DNA of 64,000 bases from Populus alba (GCF_005239225.2 NC_133288.1:6963035-7027034); one strand, 5' to 3'. Shown: positions 24,830 through 36,191, counted from the first letter of the stretch. Numbers and translations are program-made. The notes: generated by a model not told the origin, from the letters alone.

Positions 24830-27800
24830 AATATTTCTAGAGGTTTCTTTCAACTTATCTAGTTATACAGAAAAGTATAGACCCTAGTGGTGTACAACAG
24901 ACTAGCTGCCTCCATAAATGTTCACATATGCTACTCCTCTTTTTTGTGGCAGAGGAGATATATTAACAATAGATGTGGGGGAAATTAATTATTCCTTACG
25001 CAATATAAACACGGAGGAGTTTTTTTTCCCTTTTTTTATCTTAATTTTGGCTCTTTAAAAAATCTAATTGAAGGTAATTTAGTTAAAATTATTAAAAGAG
25101 AAAAGAATTGAAAAGATAAATGAATCAAAATGAAAGCAGGTGTTGAGCTCTGCTCCCATAGTGACAAGTCATGCTAGAAGCAGACATCAAATTTTGGATG
25201 CGGTGTCTTGCAGTGAATGAACATAGCGATGGACCCCTAACTAGGAGCGGGATCACATTAGTTGAAAAACCGTGCGGAACACGGCTTTGTTTTTAAAAGT
25301 GACATTGAACATGTTCTCAATAAAACTTTAAAAATAAACAACTTACAGGGACTTTGAATTATTTCAAAATAAAATATTAAAATATAAATAACTTGAATTT
25401 TTAAATTGAAAACGAATGCAACACATTGTTTTCATTAGTTTCAACTATCTATGCAAACTTCCACCAAGGGCTTGTAAGTTTTTTTAACAATAAAAAAATA
25501 TTTAAATAATGTTTAAATATTAAGAAAAAAAAATATTTAAGTACAAAATTAAATCTGATGATATCTGAGTTCACTTTAAAATTCAAAGACAGACACGAAC
25601 AATTGATGTAAAAATATATGACTTAAAAAATGTCAAGGTAATGATTTTTTAAAAAATATTAAAACAATATATTTAGATTAATTTCAGTGAACCATAATAT
25701 AGGTCCTAAACTCTAATGATTTAGTAGAAATAAAATAATAAGAACAATCAATAAATCTATATTATTTATAATTTTAATATTATATAAAATTAAACTAAAA
25801 AAAGCAAAACAACGGAAAACTCAAGGTTGGACATACCAAATAATACCAAATCAATAACTTGGCCGTGTTTGTAACAAAAGGAATCAGGTGCCTTTCTTTT
25901 GTTACGCGCAGGTATAAATAATGTACCACTTGACATGACCCAATTTTGGTTGTCAATTTGGCTGCTCTGCGCTTTTTTCAACCAGCGAGTAAAAACATTT
26001 AATTTTTTCACAAAAGTATTCTAAAACATGAAAAATACTTAATTTACTTTAAATCCAAGCACAAACCAGGCGTAGCCTTGCCTAAATCTAAGCATGAGCA
26101 ACAAAGCACGAGCCAGGTAGGTATGCGTGTGAATTTAAACTTAAAGCTCATTTTACTTATAATTTTTATCTTTAAAAATTTAAATGCTTTTTTAAATTCA
26201 ATTTTAATTTTTTTTATTTTTTATTTTATAAACTACCAAAAAAAAAATCTTGAATAAAACCCGCTGGACCAGAACAAGTTTAATAACCATGCTAATCCCA
26301 ACAAATTGCCTCCAGACTTCAACTCTTGATCATCTCCTTTTCTTTTCTTTTTTTTCATATATTTTTGAGGACAAGTTTCATTATAGAGAACAATGGTTGT
26401 TTAGTTGCCCCTGTGTCGGATCAAACAAATGGTGTTCTTGGCCCTAATCGTTCCAGTTAATTCAACCCCTGCATCCGCAAAATTTCTCAAAGGACATGAT
26501 TCCATGATGTTATAACTATCCTCACTGCCAGATGAGATTTAATTCTCATGTGTTGAAGTAGCACACCACTTCTCTCTTTCTCCTATCCCTTTTTCTCTCC
26601 CCTTAAGTTCAAAAACTTCATGCCATATTTCATACATCAATTAAATTCACTCTTCCAATTTCAGTAAACATATATATATATATATATATATCCCTATATA
26701 ATATATATCTACGAGAGAGAGAGAAGAGAGAGAGAGAGATTAGTTGAATGTTATACAAGTCTATAAGAATTAAATATAAAGTAGGGTGAGAGCATATTCG
26801 CTTGTAATTGATTTTTCGTCTGTCGATAAAATTTTGCTTTTTTGCCACTTACATTAGCAAGAAAAAGGAGGGAGTAAATTGTCCAAGATCGAATCTGACA
26901 AGCATTTGTAGATAATAATGCATGGGAATAATTTTTGAGGGCATACAGTTTAAACTGGTCAGGTTTTGAATTTGCTTTTTAGAGATCATCAGTTCGAGTT
27001 TTTATAAATTTTCAAAAACACTAAAGGACTTACAAGATTATTAATTTTTAGAGTTTATAAAGTTAATTTAAGATACACGCAAACTAATATAAATACCCAT
27101 GTTAATTTAGAAAAATTAATGCACTGGGAATTGGAGTTTAACTGGATCACATCTCAACATCCATTCCTAATTATTAATTTCCTTTCTCGGATATGCATGT
27201 ACCCGTAGCCACACTTAATGTTAAACAAAACCCTTTCTCGGATGATTTGATTAGCAGCCCTCCTTTACAAGCTTTGTGCATTTAAATGAACAAATTTCTT
27301 CAAGAATATCCACAAGATTTGAACTTAACAAGTCCTACCCATAAGATTGCATGATATTATAGAAAATACTAGATTTGTTGTCCGCTCTCCGCCACGGGCC
27401 AAGCAAAAAAAAAAAATCAATGTAAAAAAAATGTTAGGACAAAAAAATCCAAGTCCAAGTCACTAATTCAATTGGTCATTTAAATAATATAAAAATGCAA
27501 CATCAATAAATTAATTAATTAAAAAAACAGCAACAAAAGATATATAAAAAGAATTACAGTTGTGCATTGGGATGGATTACCAAACAACTCAATATTATAA
27601 GGTAAAACTATATAAAAAAAAAAAACCAATTAAAAAATCATATTAAATAGGGTGGAACTCGAAAACCTAGTGACTATATGTATAAAATTAAGATAATATT
27701 TAAAAAAAAAAGGAAGTTTTGAAAGATGAAATTTAAAATAAGTCAATTTAAAAAAAAAAAAAAGTGAAACTTCATTAACCTTTAAAATCATGATTTTGGT

Positions 27801-28395
27801 TATGAACCCGAGACTAATTTAATAGATCACAAACTACATAAAATAACAAGAAGAAACTCTAAAAAATATAATTGTCATGTCAAAGACTCCTCGATCTTGC
27901 ATTGCCTCAAATCCAAGTTTTTTAGGTCTGGTATGACTATTTGATTTAATTCTTTTGCCTCTAGGATGGTTGTTTGAGTCTGATTTGGCTTTCAAATCTA
28001 AGGTTATTGAGCTTGACAGGCAGTGAGATACAAGTTGTGTCTGTCATGACTTTTAATAATTATGCAGAAAATAGTGTTAATAGTCAATATCAATTGCATG
28101 AATTGCCAGACGGAGGTGCTAAAAACCGTTACCGAGCTTGAAGATGACTATATATGATAATTTTTATCTAAATTAGACCGTACTTTCTCTACACCTTACA
28201 ATTAAAAATTATAAAAATCCAGATTTATTTTGTATATTTTTTGTATCAATTTTATCTATAAACAATTTTGATTTCTCAATTAGAGCTTTCTCTTAGAATT
28301 CACGGCAGAAAATATTAAGTTCTCTAAGATTGCAAGATGTGGAAAATAATGTAACTGTAGATATGTCTATATAAAGCTGTTTTTTGAGCTTATTA
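24830..28395. other. Spacer of unit 2, no gene seen
   Basis: AT-rich spacer without supportable genes. A stretch at 25146-25280 is more GC-rich and pairs with a longer version at about 31505-31735 in unit 3. A (TA)n tract at about 26668-26690 corresponds to the longer one in unit 3 at about 32236-32272. The 72- and 73-codon frames here have no domain and are not conserved in unit 3. Confidence 0.6.
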
Positions 28396-28400
28396 TAGGA

Positions 28401-28569
28401 GGCATTGATGAGATAGCAGTTGATATTGCTAAGTAAGGGAACATTAACAGTAATTGGAGTTGTAGACCCAGTGTGCATGCTGGTGGCTAAAAAACTCAGA
28501 AAACATGGAAAAAAGGCGGAAGTCGTTGGTGTTGGGCCGCCTAAGAAAGAACCAGACGAAGAAAAAGTT
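28401..28569 (+). pseudogene. HMA-domain exon fragment, copy 2
   Basis: Same fragment as at 10282 (GIDEIAVDIAK, then GTLTVIGVVDPVCMLVAKKL to EEK), but gctaagtaaggg stands where copy 1 has gcaaaggg. The four extra bases introduce a stop and shift the frame. The downstream fusion to the antisense peptide-gene remnant (about 28578-28612) is the same as in copy 1. It is non-coding as a metallochaperone. Confidence 0.72.
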
Positions 28570-28814
28570 ACTATTATCGTTATTACTTGCAGTGATCTCA
28601 TCAACACCACTGAAATCACACCCGCAACAAGGAGATAATAAAAAAAAAAAAAGAGCACACAGAAGAAGATAAACAAGCATGGATATAATAATTATATCCC
28701 AGCTACTGTTTTATTTCTCAGTCTTATTCCAGCCTTCACGTACCACCATCTTTATTTATAGCGAGCTTCTTCAATTCCACTAGATCATGGTGTTGTTTTT
28801 ACTGATACGAATAT

Positions 28815-29093
28815 TCAACCGCATATTCCTGGCCAAATTAAAAGGCATAAGCCGCTGCAACAACCTACGTCGCCGATTAAGCATGGAGATGTACCTGGAG
28901 GGAGGCACTTGTCTGCAGATTTAGGCATCATCACAATATTTGAGAGTGGAATGTTCTTGGTATTACTAGTAGCGATCTCATCAACGCCATCAGAGGTGAG
29001 TGGGATTTCCCTCATAGAGAAAGCGCAAGGAGAAATAGTAGCAAGGAAGAGGAAGGACACTATCAGAACCAAACTCACTTTCTTGCTATCCAT
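28815..29093 (-). CDS. Secreted six-cysteine knottin-like peptide precursor, copy 4
   Basis: A 92-residue single-exon precursor starting MDSKKVSLVLIV. The signal peptide ends around CAFS; the propeptide has REIPLTSDGVDEIA and NIPLSNIVMMPKSADK; the cysteine domain is C-x7-C-x6-CC-x3-C-x7-C with loops LIGDVG and LLIWPGI and ends at Gly. An upstream in-frame ATG (MCECEGK, 29112-29114) would add seven residues, but a start directly before the basic-hydrophobic signal peptide is the better choice and fits copy 1. A TATA-like tattatatag lies at 29196-29204. The 3' flank (28640-28810) is nearly identical to that of the other copies. Extracellular action is an inference. Confidence 0.85.
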   Translation of the reverse strand: MDSKKVSLVLIVSFLFLATISPCAFSMREIPLTSDGVDEIATSNTKNIPLSNIVMMPKSADKCLPPGTSPCLIGDVGCCSGLCLLIWPGICG

Positions 29094-29400
29094 CTTTCCC
29101 TCGCACTCGCACACAATCGCTAAGCTTTTAAATTACTCACTTGCAGAGTAAGTTTTTGTTCTTGAATGCATGATAGAGGTTGCATGCAGAGACTTTATTA
29201 TATAGCGGTGTGATGATTTTTCCGCTCTGCATATGGATCACGGCACTCAGCTCAACAGAGCAATTCTGCAGCCCATGTTTTAAGTGATATACACAGCAAA
29301 GTCATTATCACGTTAAAGTTATGCCTACAAGAGGTTTCATTTCAACTTATCCAGTTAGTTATACAGAAAAGTATAGACCCTAGTGTGTACACCGACCTAG

Positions 29401-30068
29401 CTGCCTCCATAAATTCACTATGCTACTCCTCATTTTGTGCAAGGGAGAGATACTAACAATAGATGTGGAGAAAATATTATTCCTTCACGCACTATTAACA
29501 CATACTCATGGATACTGTCAATTTATTATGCTCCTGAGTTTCTTTTTTCCCTTTTTTTTTTAATTTAATTTTGTTCTTTAAGTAGCTGATTGAAGGCTAA
29601 TTTGGTTAAAATTGTTAAGAGATTGAAGAATTGAGAGATAGAGTATCAAAGAGAAAAACACGGAGGAGATGGGTGCCATTTTTGAACTTCTTGGTGAAAT
29701 GTTCAATCTAGTCCTCATACTTTTAAAATTATAAAAATTAGGCCTCCCTCCAATTTTTCATGCATGTTACGCTAGTTATTTGTTCTCAACACTATAGTTA
29801 TTATTTTTTAAAATAAAATTAAATTTATTTATAATGATTCAATTTTTTCAGTAAAAAAGGATATATTTTGGATGGAATTCATGATAAATATGGATGAAAA
29901 TAATTAATTGATAATTTTTTTAAAAAAATGAGGATCAAAATTTTACACTTAAAATTTGTTTGGAAAAAAAAATGAAGATTATCTACATAATCAAGGGGAT
30001 TTTGGCAATCTTATATTACTTTTTTGTTTTTGTAATTCTATACTATATTTGTAGTTCTAATACGTGTA
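29401..30068. other. Intergenic, no gene seen
   Basis: AT-rich DNA between unit 2 and a TRIM element; nothing supportable on either strand. Confidence 0.55.
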
Positions 30069-30364
30069 TGCTATCAAAAAATTATCTCAACCCAAAAGCT
30101 TAAACTATTAGGTAAGGTCCTAGGATATGATTTATATTATTCTCTAAAACACCCTCTCAAGTGAAAGTTTTTTGGGCTTGAAACTTGTACAGACCTACAT
30201 TATCTTGTACTTAATTTTTATCAAATAAATGGGAATTGTGAGATTCGAACTCGTGACCGTTTGGTCATCAAGACTCTGATACCATGTCAAAGAACCATCT
30301 CAACTTAAAAACTTAAGTTATTGTGTGAGGTTCAAGAATATAATTTATATTATTCTCTAATATA
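30069..30364 (-). mobile_element. TRIM (miniature LTR retroelement)
   Basis: Two direct repeats of about 80 bases (about 30069-30152 and 30286-30364) share atctcaac, aaaacttaa-like text and tttatattattctctaa. On the minus strand the right repeat is followed immediately by TGGTATCAGAGTC, the initiator-Met primer site, and the left one is preceded by the purine tract acttgagaggg. The interior of about 130 bases has no coding capacity. This is the build of a TRIM. I could not find a clear target duplication. Confidence 0.75.
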
Positions 30365-30828
30365 TGTTTCTTTCCTGGAATCGTTGGAAGACATTCTTTA
30401 CATTATTTATATAATCTCAATATATAAATAATCTCATTTGTAGAATATACATTCTTTACATTATTCATGAACTGTGCGCTGCACTGTCTATTAATTAGTG
30501 CCCTTCTTGGGAATATATTTCAAATTCATTCATAGAAACAGCTAACGATTTTAGTAATTAAGAAAATATATTTAATGATCATACGATTATTCTTTTTTTA
30601 ATTTATTAAAAAAGCTTAACATACTACAAACGAAATCACACCGGCAACAAAGGGAGGGTAAAAAAAGAGCACACAGAAGAAGATACACAACCATGGATAT
30701 AATAATTATATCCCAGCTAATGTTTTATTTCTCAGTCTTATTCCAGCCTTCACGCACCACCATCTTCATTTATAGCTGCCTTCTTCAATTCCACGAGATC
30801 ATGGTGTTGTTTTTACTGATACAAATTT

Positions 30829-31107
30829 TCAAGCGCATATTCCTGGGAAACTAAGAGCGCATATCCCGCTGCAACAAACTACGTCGCCGATTATGCATGG
30901 AGATGTACCTGGAGGGAGGCACTTGTCTGCAGATTTAGGCATCATCACAATATTTGAGAGTGGAATGTTCTTGGTATTACTTGCAGCGATCCCATCAACG
31001 CCATCAAAGGTGAGTGGGATTTCCCTCATAGAGAAAGCGCAAGGAGAAATAGTCGCCATGAAGAGGAAGGACACTATCAGAACCAAACTCACTTTCATGC
31101 TATCCAT
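30829..31107 (-). CDS. Secreted six-cysteine knottin-like peptide precursor, copy 5
   Basis: A 92-residue single-exon precursor (MDSMKVSLVLIVSFLF...). The signal peptide and propeptide differ from copy 6 at one of 62 positions. The last 30 residues keep all six cysteines and the GTSP and IGDV segments, but loops read IIGDVV and ALSFPGI and the C-terminus is Ala. An alternative upstream ATG at 31129-31131 would add MCECEGDQ. It is flanked by the conserved TATA element at 31210-31222 and by tgcatgca-type (RY-like) motifs at about 31184-31205. The peptide is probably released from the propeptide and folds as a cystine knot; no receptor or target can be deduced. Confidence 0.85.
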   Translation of the reverse strand: MDSMKVSLVLIVSFLFMATISPCAFSMREIPLTFDGVDGIAASNTKNIPLSNIVMMPKSADKCLPPGTSPCIIGDVVCCSGICALSFPGICA

Positions 31108-31183
31108 CTGATCTCCCTCGCACTCGCACACAACCGCAAAGTTTCTAATTTACTCACTTGCAGAGTAGGTTTTTGCTCTTGAA

Positions 31184-31222
31184 TGCATGATAGAGGTTGC
31201 ATGCAGAGGCTATATTATATAG
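31184..31222 (-). promoter_or_regulatory. Conserved peptide-gene promoter: TATA box and CATGCA motifs
   Basis: On the minus strand CTATATAATATAG is followed by two CATGC-containing motifs (tgcatgcaac and catgcattc). The arrangement recurs at 10935-10976 and about 29168-29204. RY-like CATGCA elements bind B3-domain factors in other plant genes; a role here is an inference. Confidence 0.55.
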
Positions 31223-31399
31223 CGGTGTGATGATTTTTACGCTCGACAAATTGATAAAGGCACTCAACTCAATAATGCAATTCTGCAGCCCACGTTTAAG
31301 TGTTGTCCACCGCTAGTCACTATCATTTCTGGACCAAAGTCATTATCTCGTTTAAGTTATGCCTCGAATATTTCTAGAGGTTAATTTCATTTCAACTTA

Positions 31400-32229
31400 T
31401 CTAGTTTTTTTTTCCCTTTTTTTATTTAATTTTGCTCTTTAAAAATCTAATTGAAGGCCAATATAGTTAAAATTATTAAAAGAGGAAAGAATTGAAAGAT
31501 AAAGAATCAAAATGAAAGCTAATGAGCTCTGCTTGGCAGCAAAACCCGTCAGTGATGAGTCATGTTACCCAACACTGCCTATCAGCTTTGGATTCTGTTG
31601 CTCAACTTTGAGGTCATGCTAGAAGCAGGACCATCAATTTTGGGTGCAGTTGTCCAGCAAGAACGAATAGCAATGGACCCTGTTGGGAGCAGGACCTGTT
31701 AGTGAAGAACCCTGCAGAACATGGAACACTAGTTCCTTTAAAGTGACATTGAACATGTATCCAATAACTTTAAAAAAATAAACACTTACAACTTTGAATT
31801 ATTTCAATAAAAATATTAAAATATAAATAACTTGAATTTTAAATTGAAAACGAATCAACACATGTTTCATTAGTTTCAACCTATATATGCAAACTTCCAC
31901 CAAGGGCTTGTAAGTTTTTTTAACATAAAAATATATTTAAATGATGTTAATATTTAAAAAAAAAATAATAATAACTATATAAAAATTAAATTGATGGTAC
32001 TGTTCTTGGCCCTAATCGTTCCAATTAATTCAACCCCTGCATGCAAGATTTCAAAGGACATGATTCCATGATGTTATAACTATCCTCACTGTCATATGAG
32101 ATTAATTGTCATGTGTCGAAGTATCACACCACTTCTCTCTTTCTCCGATCCCTTTTCTCTCCCCTTAAGTTCAAAAACTTCATGCCATCATTCATACATC
32201 AAAATTAAATTCACTCTTCCAATTCAGTA

Positions 32230-32275
<46 letters not shown>

Positions 32276-33930
32276 TCAGTGAATGTATACAAGTTCAATA
32301 AGAATTACAATAAGAATTAAATTAAGTAGAGTGAGAGCATATTCGCTTATATATATTGATTTCTGTCCGTCGATAAAATTTTGCTTTTTTGCCATTTACA
32401 TTAGAAGAAAACGAGGGAGTAAATCTCAAGATCGATGCTGACAAGCATTTTCATAATAATGCATGGGGAATAATTTTAAGGGATACAGTTCAACTTGTAA
32501 TAAATTATTTGTTAAAATCTCAAAAACCTCAAAACTATTATATATTTATATAATTATTAATTTTTAAAATTTATTAAGGTAGTTAAGGTACACGTAAAAT
32601 AATCTAAAAAATCAATATTAATCTAAAAAAATTAATGCACTAGGAATTGGAGTTTAGCTGGATCACATCTTAACATCCATTCCTAATTATTAATGTCTTT
32701 TCTCGGAAATGCATGTACCTGTAGCCACACTTAATGTTAAACAAAACCCTTTCTCGGATGATTTGATTAGCATGCCCTCCTGTACAAGCTTTGTGCATTT
32801 AAATGAACAAAATTTCTTCAAGAATATCCACAAGATTTGAACTTAACAAGTCCCACCCATAAGATTGCATAATATCATAGAAAATACTAGATTTGTTGTC
32901 AGCTCTCCGCCCAGGGCCACGCAAAAAAAAAAAAAATCGATGTAAAAAAATACTAGGGCAAAATACTCCAAGTCCCGAGTCACTAATTCAATTAGTCATT
33001 TAAATAATATAAAAAAATACAATTAGTTAAAAAAACAACTAAAAATATATAAAAAAAAAAAAAATCAGACCTGTATGTATTGGGATGGATTACCAAACCA
33101 CTCAATGTTACAAGGTGAAACTATAAAAAAAAAACAAATTTTTTTTTAAAAAAATCATATTAAATAAAGTGAACTCGAAAATATCATGACCATGTACATA
33201 AGATTGAGATAATATCATTAAAAAAAAATTTGAAAGATAAAATTAAAATAAGTTAATTTTTTAGAAAAAAAACAAAAATAAACCTATATTAACTTTTAAA
33301 ATCATGATTTTGGTGATTAAACCGAGACTAACATAAACTGCATAAAATAGCAAGAAAAAACTCCCAAAAAAATATAATTGTCATGTCCCAGGCTGTGGGT
33401 CTTGCATTGTCTCAAATTCAAGTTTTTTAGGTTTTACATGGCTGTCTGACCCAATCCTCTTGTGTCTAAAATAATCGTTTTAGTCTAGTTCGGCCTACAA
33501 ACCTAAGGTTATTGAGCTTCACATGGTCGTGAGGTACAAGTTGGGTCTGTCATGACTTTTAATAATTATGCAGAAAACAGTGTTAAGAATCAATATCAAT
33601 TGCATGAATTGCCAGACGGAGGTGCTGAAAATCGTTACCGAGCTTGAAAATGACTATATATGATCATGTTTATCTAAATTCTATATATGATAATATTTAT
33701 CTAAATTAGACTGTACTCTCTCTTCACCTTGCAATTAAAAATTTTTAAAATCCAGATTTATTTTGTATATTTTTTGTATCAATTTTATCTATAAACAATT
33801 TTGATTTCTCAATTAGAGCTAGCTTTCTCTTAGAATTCACGGCAGAAAATATTAAGTTCTCTAAAATTGCAAGATGTGGAAAATAATGTAACTGTAGATA
33901 TGTCTATATAAGCTGTTTTTGAGCTTATAA
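31400..33930. other. Spacer of unit 3, no gene seen
   Basis: Homologous to the unit 2 spacer but about 1 kb shorter. It contains a (TA)n tract at about 32236-32272 and a GC-richer block at 31505-31735. No gene is visible. Confidence 0.6.
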
Positions 33931-33932
33931 GA

Positions 33933-34100
33933 GGCATTGATGAGATAGCAGTTGATATTGCGAATTAAGGGAACATTAACAGTAGTTGGAGTTGTAGACC
34001 CAGTGTGCATGCTGGTGGCTAAAAAACTCAGAAAACATGGAAAAAAGGCAGAAGTCCTTAGTGTTGGGCCGCCTAAGAAAGAACCAGACGAAGAAAAAGT
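33933..34100 (+). pseudogene. HMA-domain exon fragment, copy 3
   Basis: Nearly identical to copies 1 and 2; gcgaattaaggg replaces gcaaaggg, giving a stop and the same four-base frame change as in copy 2. VVDPVCMLVAKKLRKHGK to EEK is otherwise intact in the second frame. It is fused at about 34109-34141 to the antisense peptide-gene remnant, followed by a poly(A) run of about 24 bases at 34169-34191. Confidence 0.72.
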
Positions 34101-34354
34101 TACTATTATTGTTATTACTTGCAGTGATCTCATCAACACCAGTGAAATCACACCCGCAACAAAGACATAAAAAAAAAAAAAAAAAAAAAAAAGAGCACAC
34201 AGAAGAAGATAAACAAGCATGGATATAATAATTATATCCCAGCTAATGTTTTATTTCTCTGTCTTATTCCAACCTTCACGGACCACCATCTTTATTTATA
34301 GCGAGCTTCTTCAATTCCACCAGATCATGGTGTTGCTTTTACTGATACGAATAT

Positions 34355-34633
34355 TCAACCGCATACTGGTGGGTAAATTAAAAGGCATATGCCGCTGCAA
34401 CAACTTACGTCGCCGATTGAGCATGGAGATGTACCTGGAGGGAGGCACTTGTCTGCAGATTTAGGCATCATCACAATATTTGAGAGTGGAATGTTCTTGG
34501 TATTACTTGCAGCGATCCCATCAACGCCATCAAAGGTGAGTGGGATTTCCCTCATAGAGAAAGCGCAAGGAGAAATAGTCGCCATGAAGAGGAAGGACAC
34601 TATCAGAACCAAACTCACTTTCTTGCTATCCAT
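34355..34633 (-). CDS. Secreted six-cysteine knottin-like peptide precursor, copy 6
   Basis: A 92-residue single-exon precursor starting MDSKKVSLVLIV. Signal peptide 1-26, propeptide to about residue 62, then the cysteine domain C-x7-C-x6-CC-x3-C-x7-C with loops SIGDVS and LLIYPPV and a C-terminal Gly. It is closest to copy 5 in everything except the cysteine domain. In-frame ATG 34655-34657 would add eight residues. In the promoter the TATA element is altered to gttatataatgcatg (about 34739-34753). The convergent HMA fragment lies 250 bases beyond its 3' end. Confidence 0.85.
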   Translation of the reverse strand: MDSKKVSLVLIVSFLFMATISPCAFSMREIPLTFDGVDGIAASNTKNIPLSNIVMMPKSADKCLPPGTSPCSIGDVSCCSGICLLIYPPVCG

Positions 34634-35419
34634 CTGATCTCCCTCGCACTCGCACACAACCGCAAAGTTTCTAATTTACTCACTTGCAGAGTAGGTTTTT
34701 GCTCTTGAATGCATGATAGAGGTTGCATGCAGAGACTTTGTTATATAATGCATGATAGTGTGATGATTTTTACGCTCGACAAATTGATAAGGGTACCCAG
34801 CTCAATAATGCAATTCTGCAGCCCACGTTCAAGTGGTGTCCACCGCTAGTCACTATCACTTCTGGACCACAGTAATATATAAAGCAAAGTCATTATCTCG
34901 TTTATGTTATGCCTCGAATATTTCAAGAGGTTTGAAAAATAAAAGAGACATTTCAAGTGATAAAGAAAAAAAATCATTGTTAACAGCTAATCTTGCCACC
35001 AAAATAATTTGTCTTGATGCCAATAAATTTTATTTGGTGAAAATAGTTTAATTTAAATGTTTTTTTACCTTTAAATTACCTTAAAAACATATATAAGCCT
35101 GAGAACATTTTTAATTTTGGGTTGATTTCTTCTTTTTTTTTTTTTTGAGATAATAAAAGAGTTGATCAAGATATCTAAGATGTTTTTTAGATATTTTATG
35201 TCAAAAATAAGTTTTATAACAAAAAACACCTCCTCTAATTTCCATGTTATCATAATGATTGGAGTCTAGGAAGGCATAAATGACATGTCATTTATCATAG
35301 AAGGTAATTCATAAAATACTATTTAATTTAGTGTATGACCCTAAATGTACAACATTAGGGTGTGTGTGAGTGTGTGAATGTATTGAATCGCATGATGAAT
35401 TAACACCATCATTGCTAGA

Positions 35420-35660
35420 TAAGCTTGTAATTAACTCGTAAAGTATGTTTCTGATGTTGAATGTATGATAAACGTTGCATGTAGCTAGAGACTCTATTTA
35501 TTTATTTATTTGTTTGTTTGTTTATATTTGTTTCTACAAATTGATAACGACTCAATAATGCAATTCAGCGGCGGACCACAAGTGATGTCCTCGAAAACGT
35601 TGTCACTTGTGGACCATGACAATATCATCACGTTTTATAATTGCTGAAGTTTCACATGGA
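35420..35660 (-). pseudogene. Promoter-only relic of a seventh peptide gene
   Basis: aagcttgtaattaactcg, gaatgtatgataaacgttgc, caaattgataacgactcaat and aatatcatcacgttttataa match in order the 5' leader, TATA region and upstream region of copies 1 and 6. The coding part is missing: the match stops at the leader near 35420. (ATTT)n and (GTTT)n expansions near 35490-35525 replace the TATA region. Divergence is higher than among the other copies. Confidence 0.65.
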
Positions 35661-36191
35661 TCCATATTTATAGAGTGATCATCATCCGTCCACTTGGTTG
35701 ATCCTTGAATACTAGCAAAGATAGCATCGCAGGAGTAGTACTGTCCACATAAGCCATGACATCCATATCCAGTAAGCTCCAACAGTTTAATTGTTTAGTT
35801 TATTAATTTGAATTTTATAAATTTTAAGGTTTTTAAAGATTTATATGGTTGTTAATTTTAGAGCCTGTAAAATTAATTAAGATATAAATAAATTAGCTTG
35901 GATACTTATATTAATTAAAAAAAAATAATAATAATAATAATAAAGAAGCTATCAATGATCATAAATTTGAGTTTTTTTAAGGTTATTGAAAATTTATATA
36001 ATTAGTTAATTTGAGAGTAAATAAAAATTAATTGAGATATAAATAAATTAGTCTATATACCATGTTAACAAAAAAAATAATAATGAAGAAGCAGCTACCA
36101 CTTTTCTTGTAGACTTTAATTTTACTTGTTTATATAAATAATTTTGGTGTATTATTACGTAAATAACGGCTACTTAGATCATAATCATTGA
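35661..36191. other. Intergenic, no gene seen
   Basis: AT-rich, with an imperfect internal repeat (ttaattaagatataaataaattag near 35875 against ttaattgagatataaataaattag near 36030). No coding region. Confidence 0.5.

Larger units (their letters stand above)
24071..29400. repeat. Segmental duplication unit 2
   Basis: Same order as unit 1: broken peptide gene (24288), spacer, HMA fragment (28401), intact peptide gene (28815). Its first 67 bases lie left of Copia B at 18796-18862. The spacer matches unit 3 over long tracts, for example gttcttggccctaatcgttc at about 26430 against 32001, and acttaacaagtccta near 27325 against the matching tract near 32850. Confidence 0.82.
30575..34940. repeat. 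Segmental duplication unit 3
   Basis: Best preserved unit. It starts near gatcatacgattattc (compare gatcacacgattattc at 18796) and holds an intact peptide gene (30829), a 2.5 kb spacer matching unit 2, an HMA fragment (33933) and another intact peptide gene (34355). Confidence 0.82.

Noticed and set aside
30240..30290. Possible tRNA-like B box (gattcgaactcgtgacc)
   Set aside because: It lies inside the TRIM element beside the primer site, and no cloverleaf or A box can be formed.
34169..34191. Poly(A) run after the HMA fragment as evidence for retroposition of an mRNA
   Set aside because: The run is short or interrupted in the other two copies, lies beyond the peptide-gene remnant rather than at the end of an mRNA-like sequence, and no target duplication was found.
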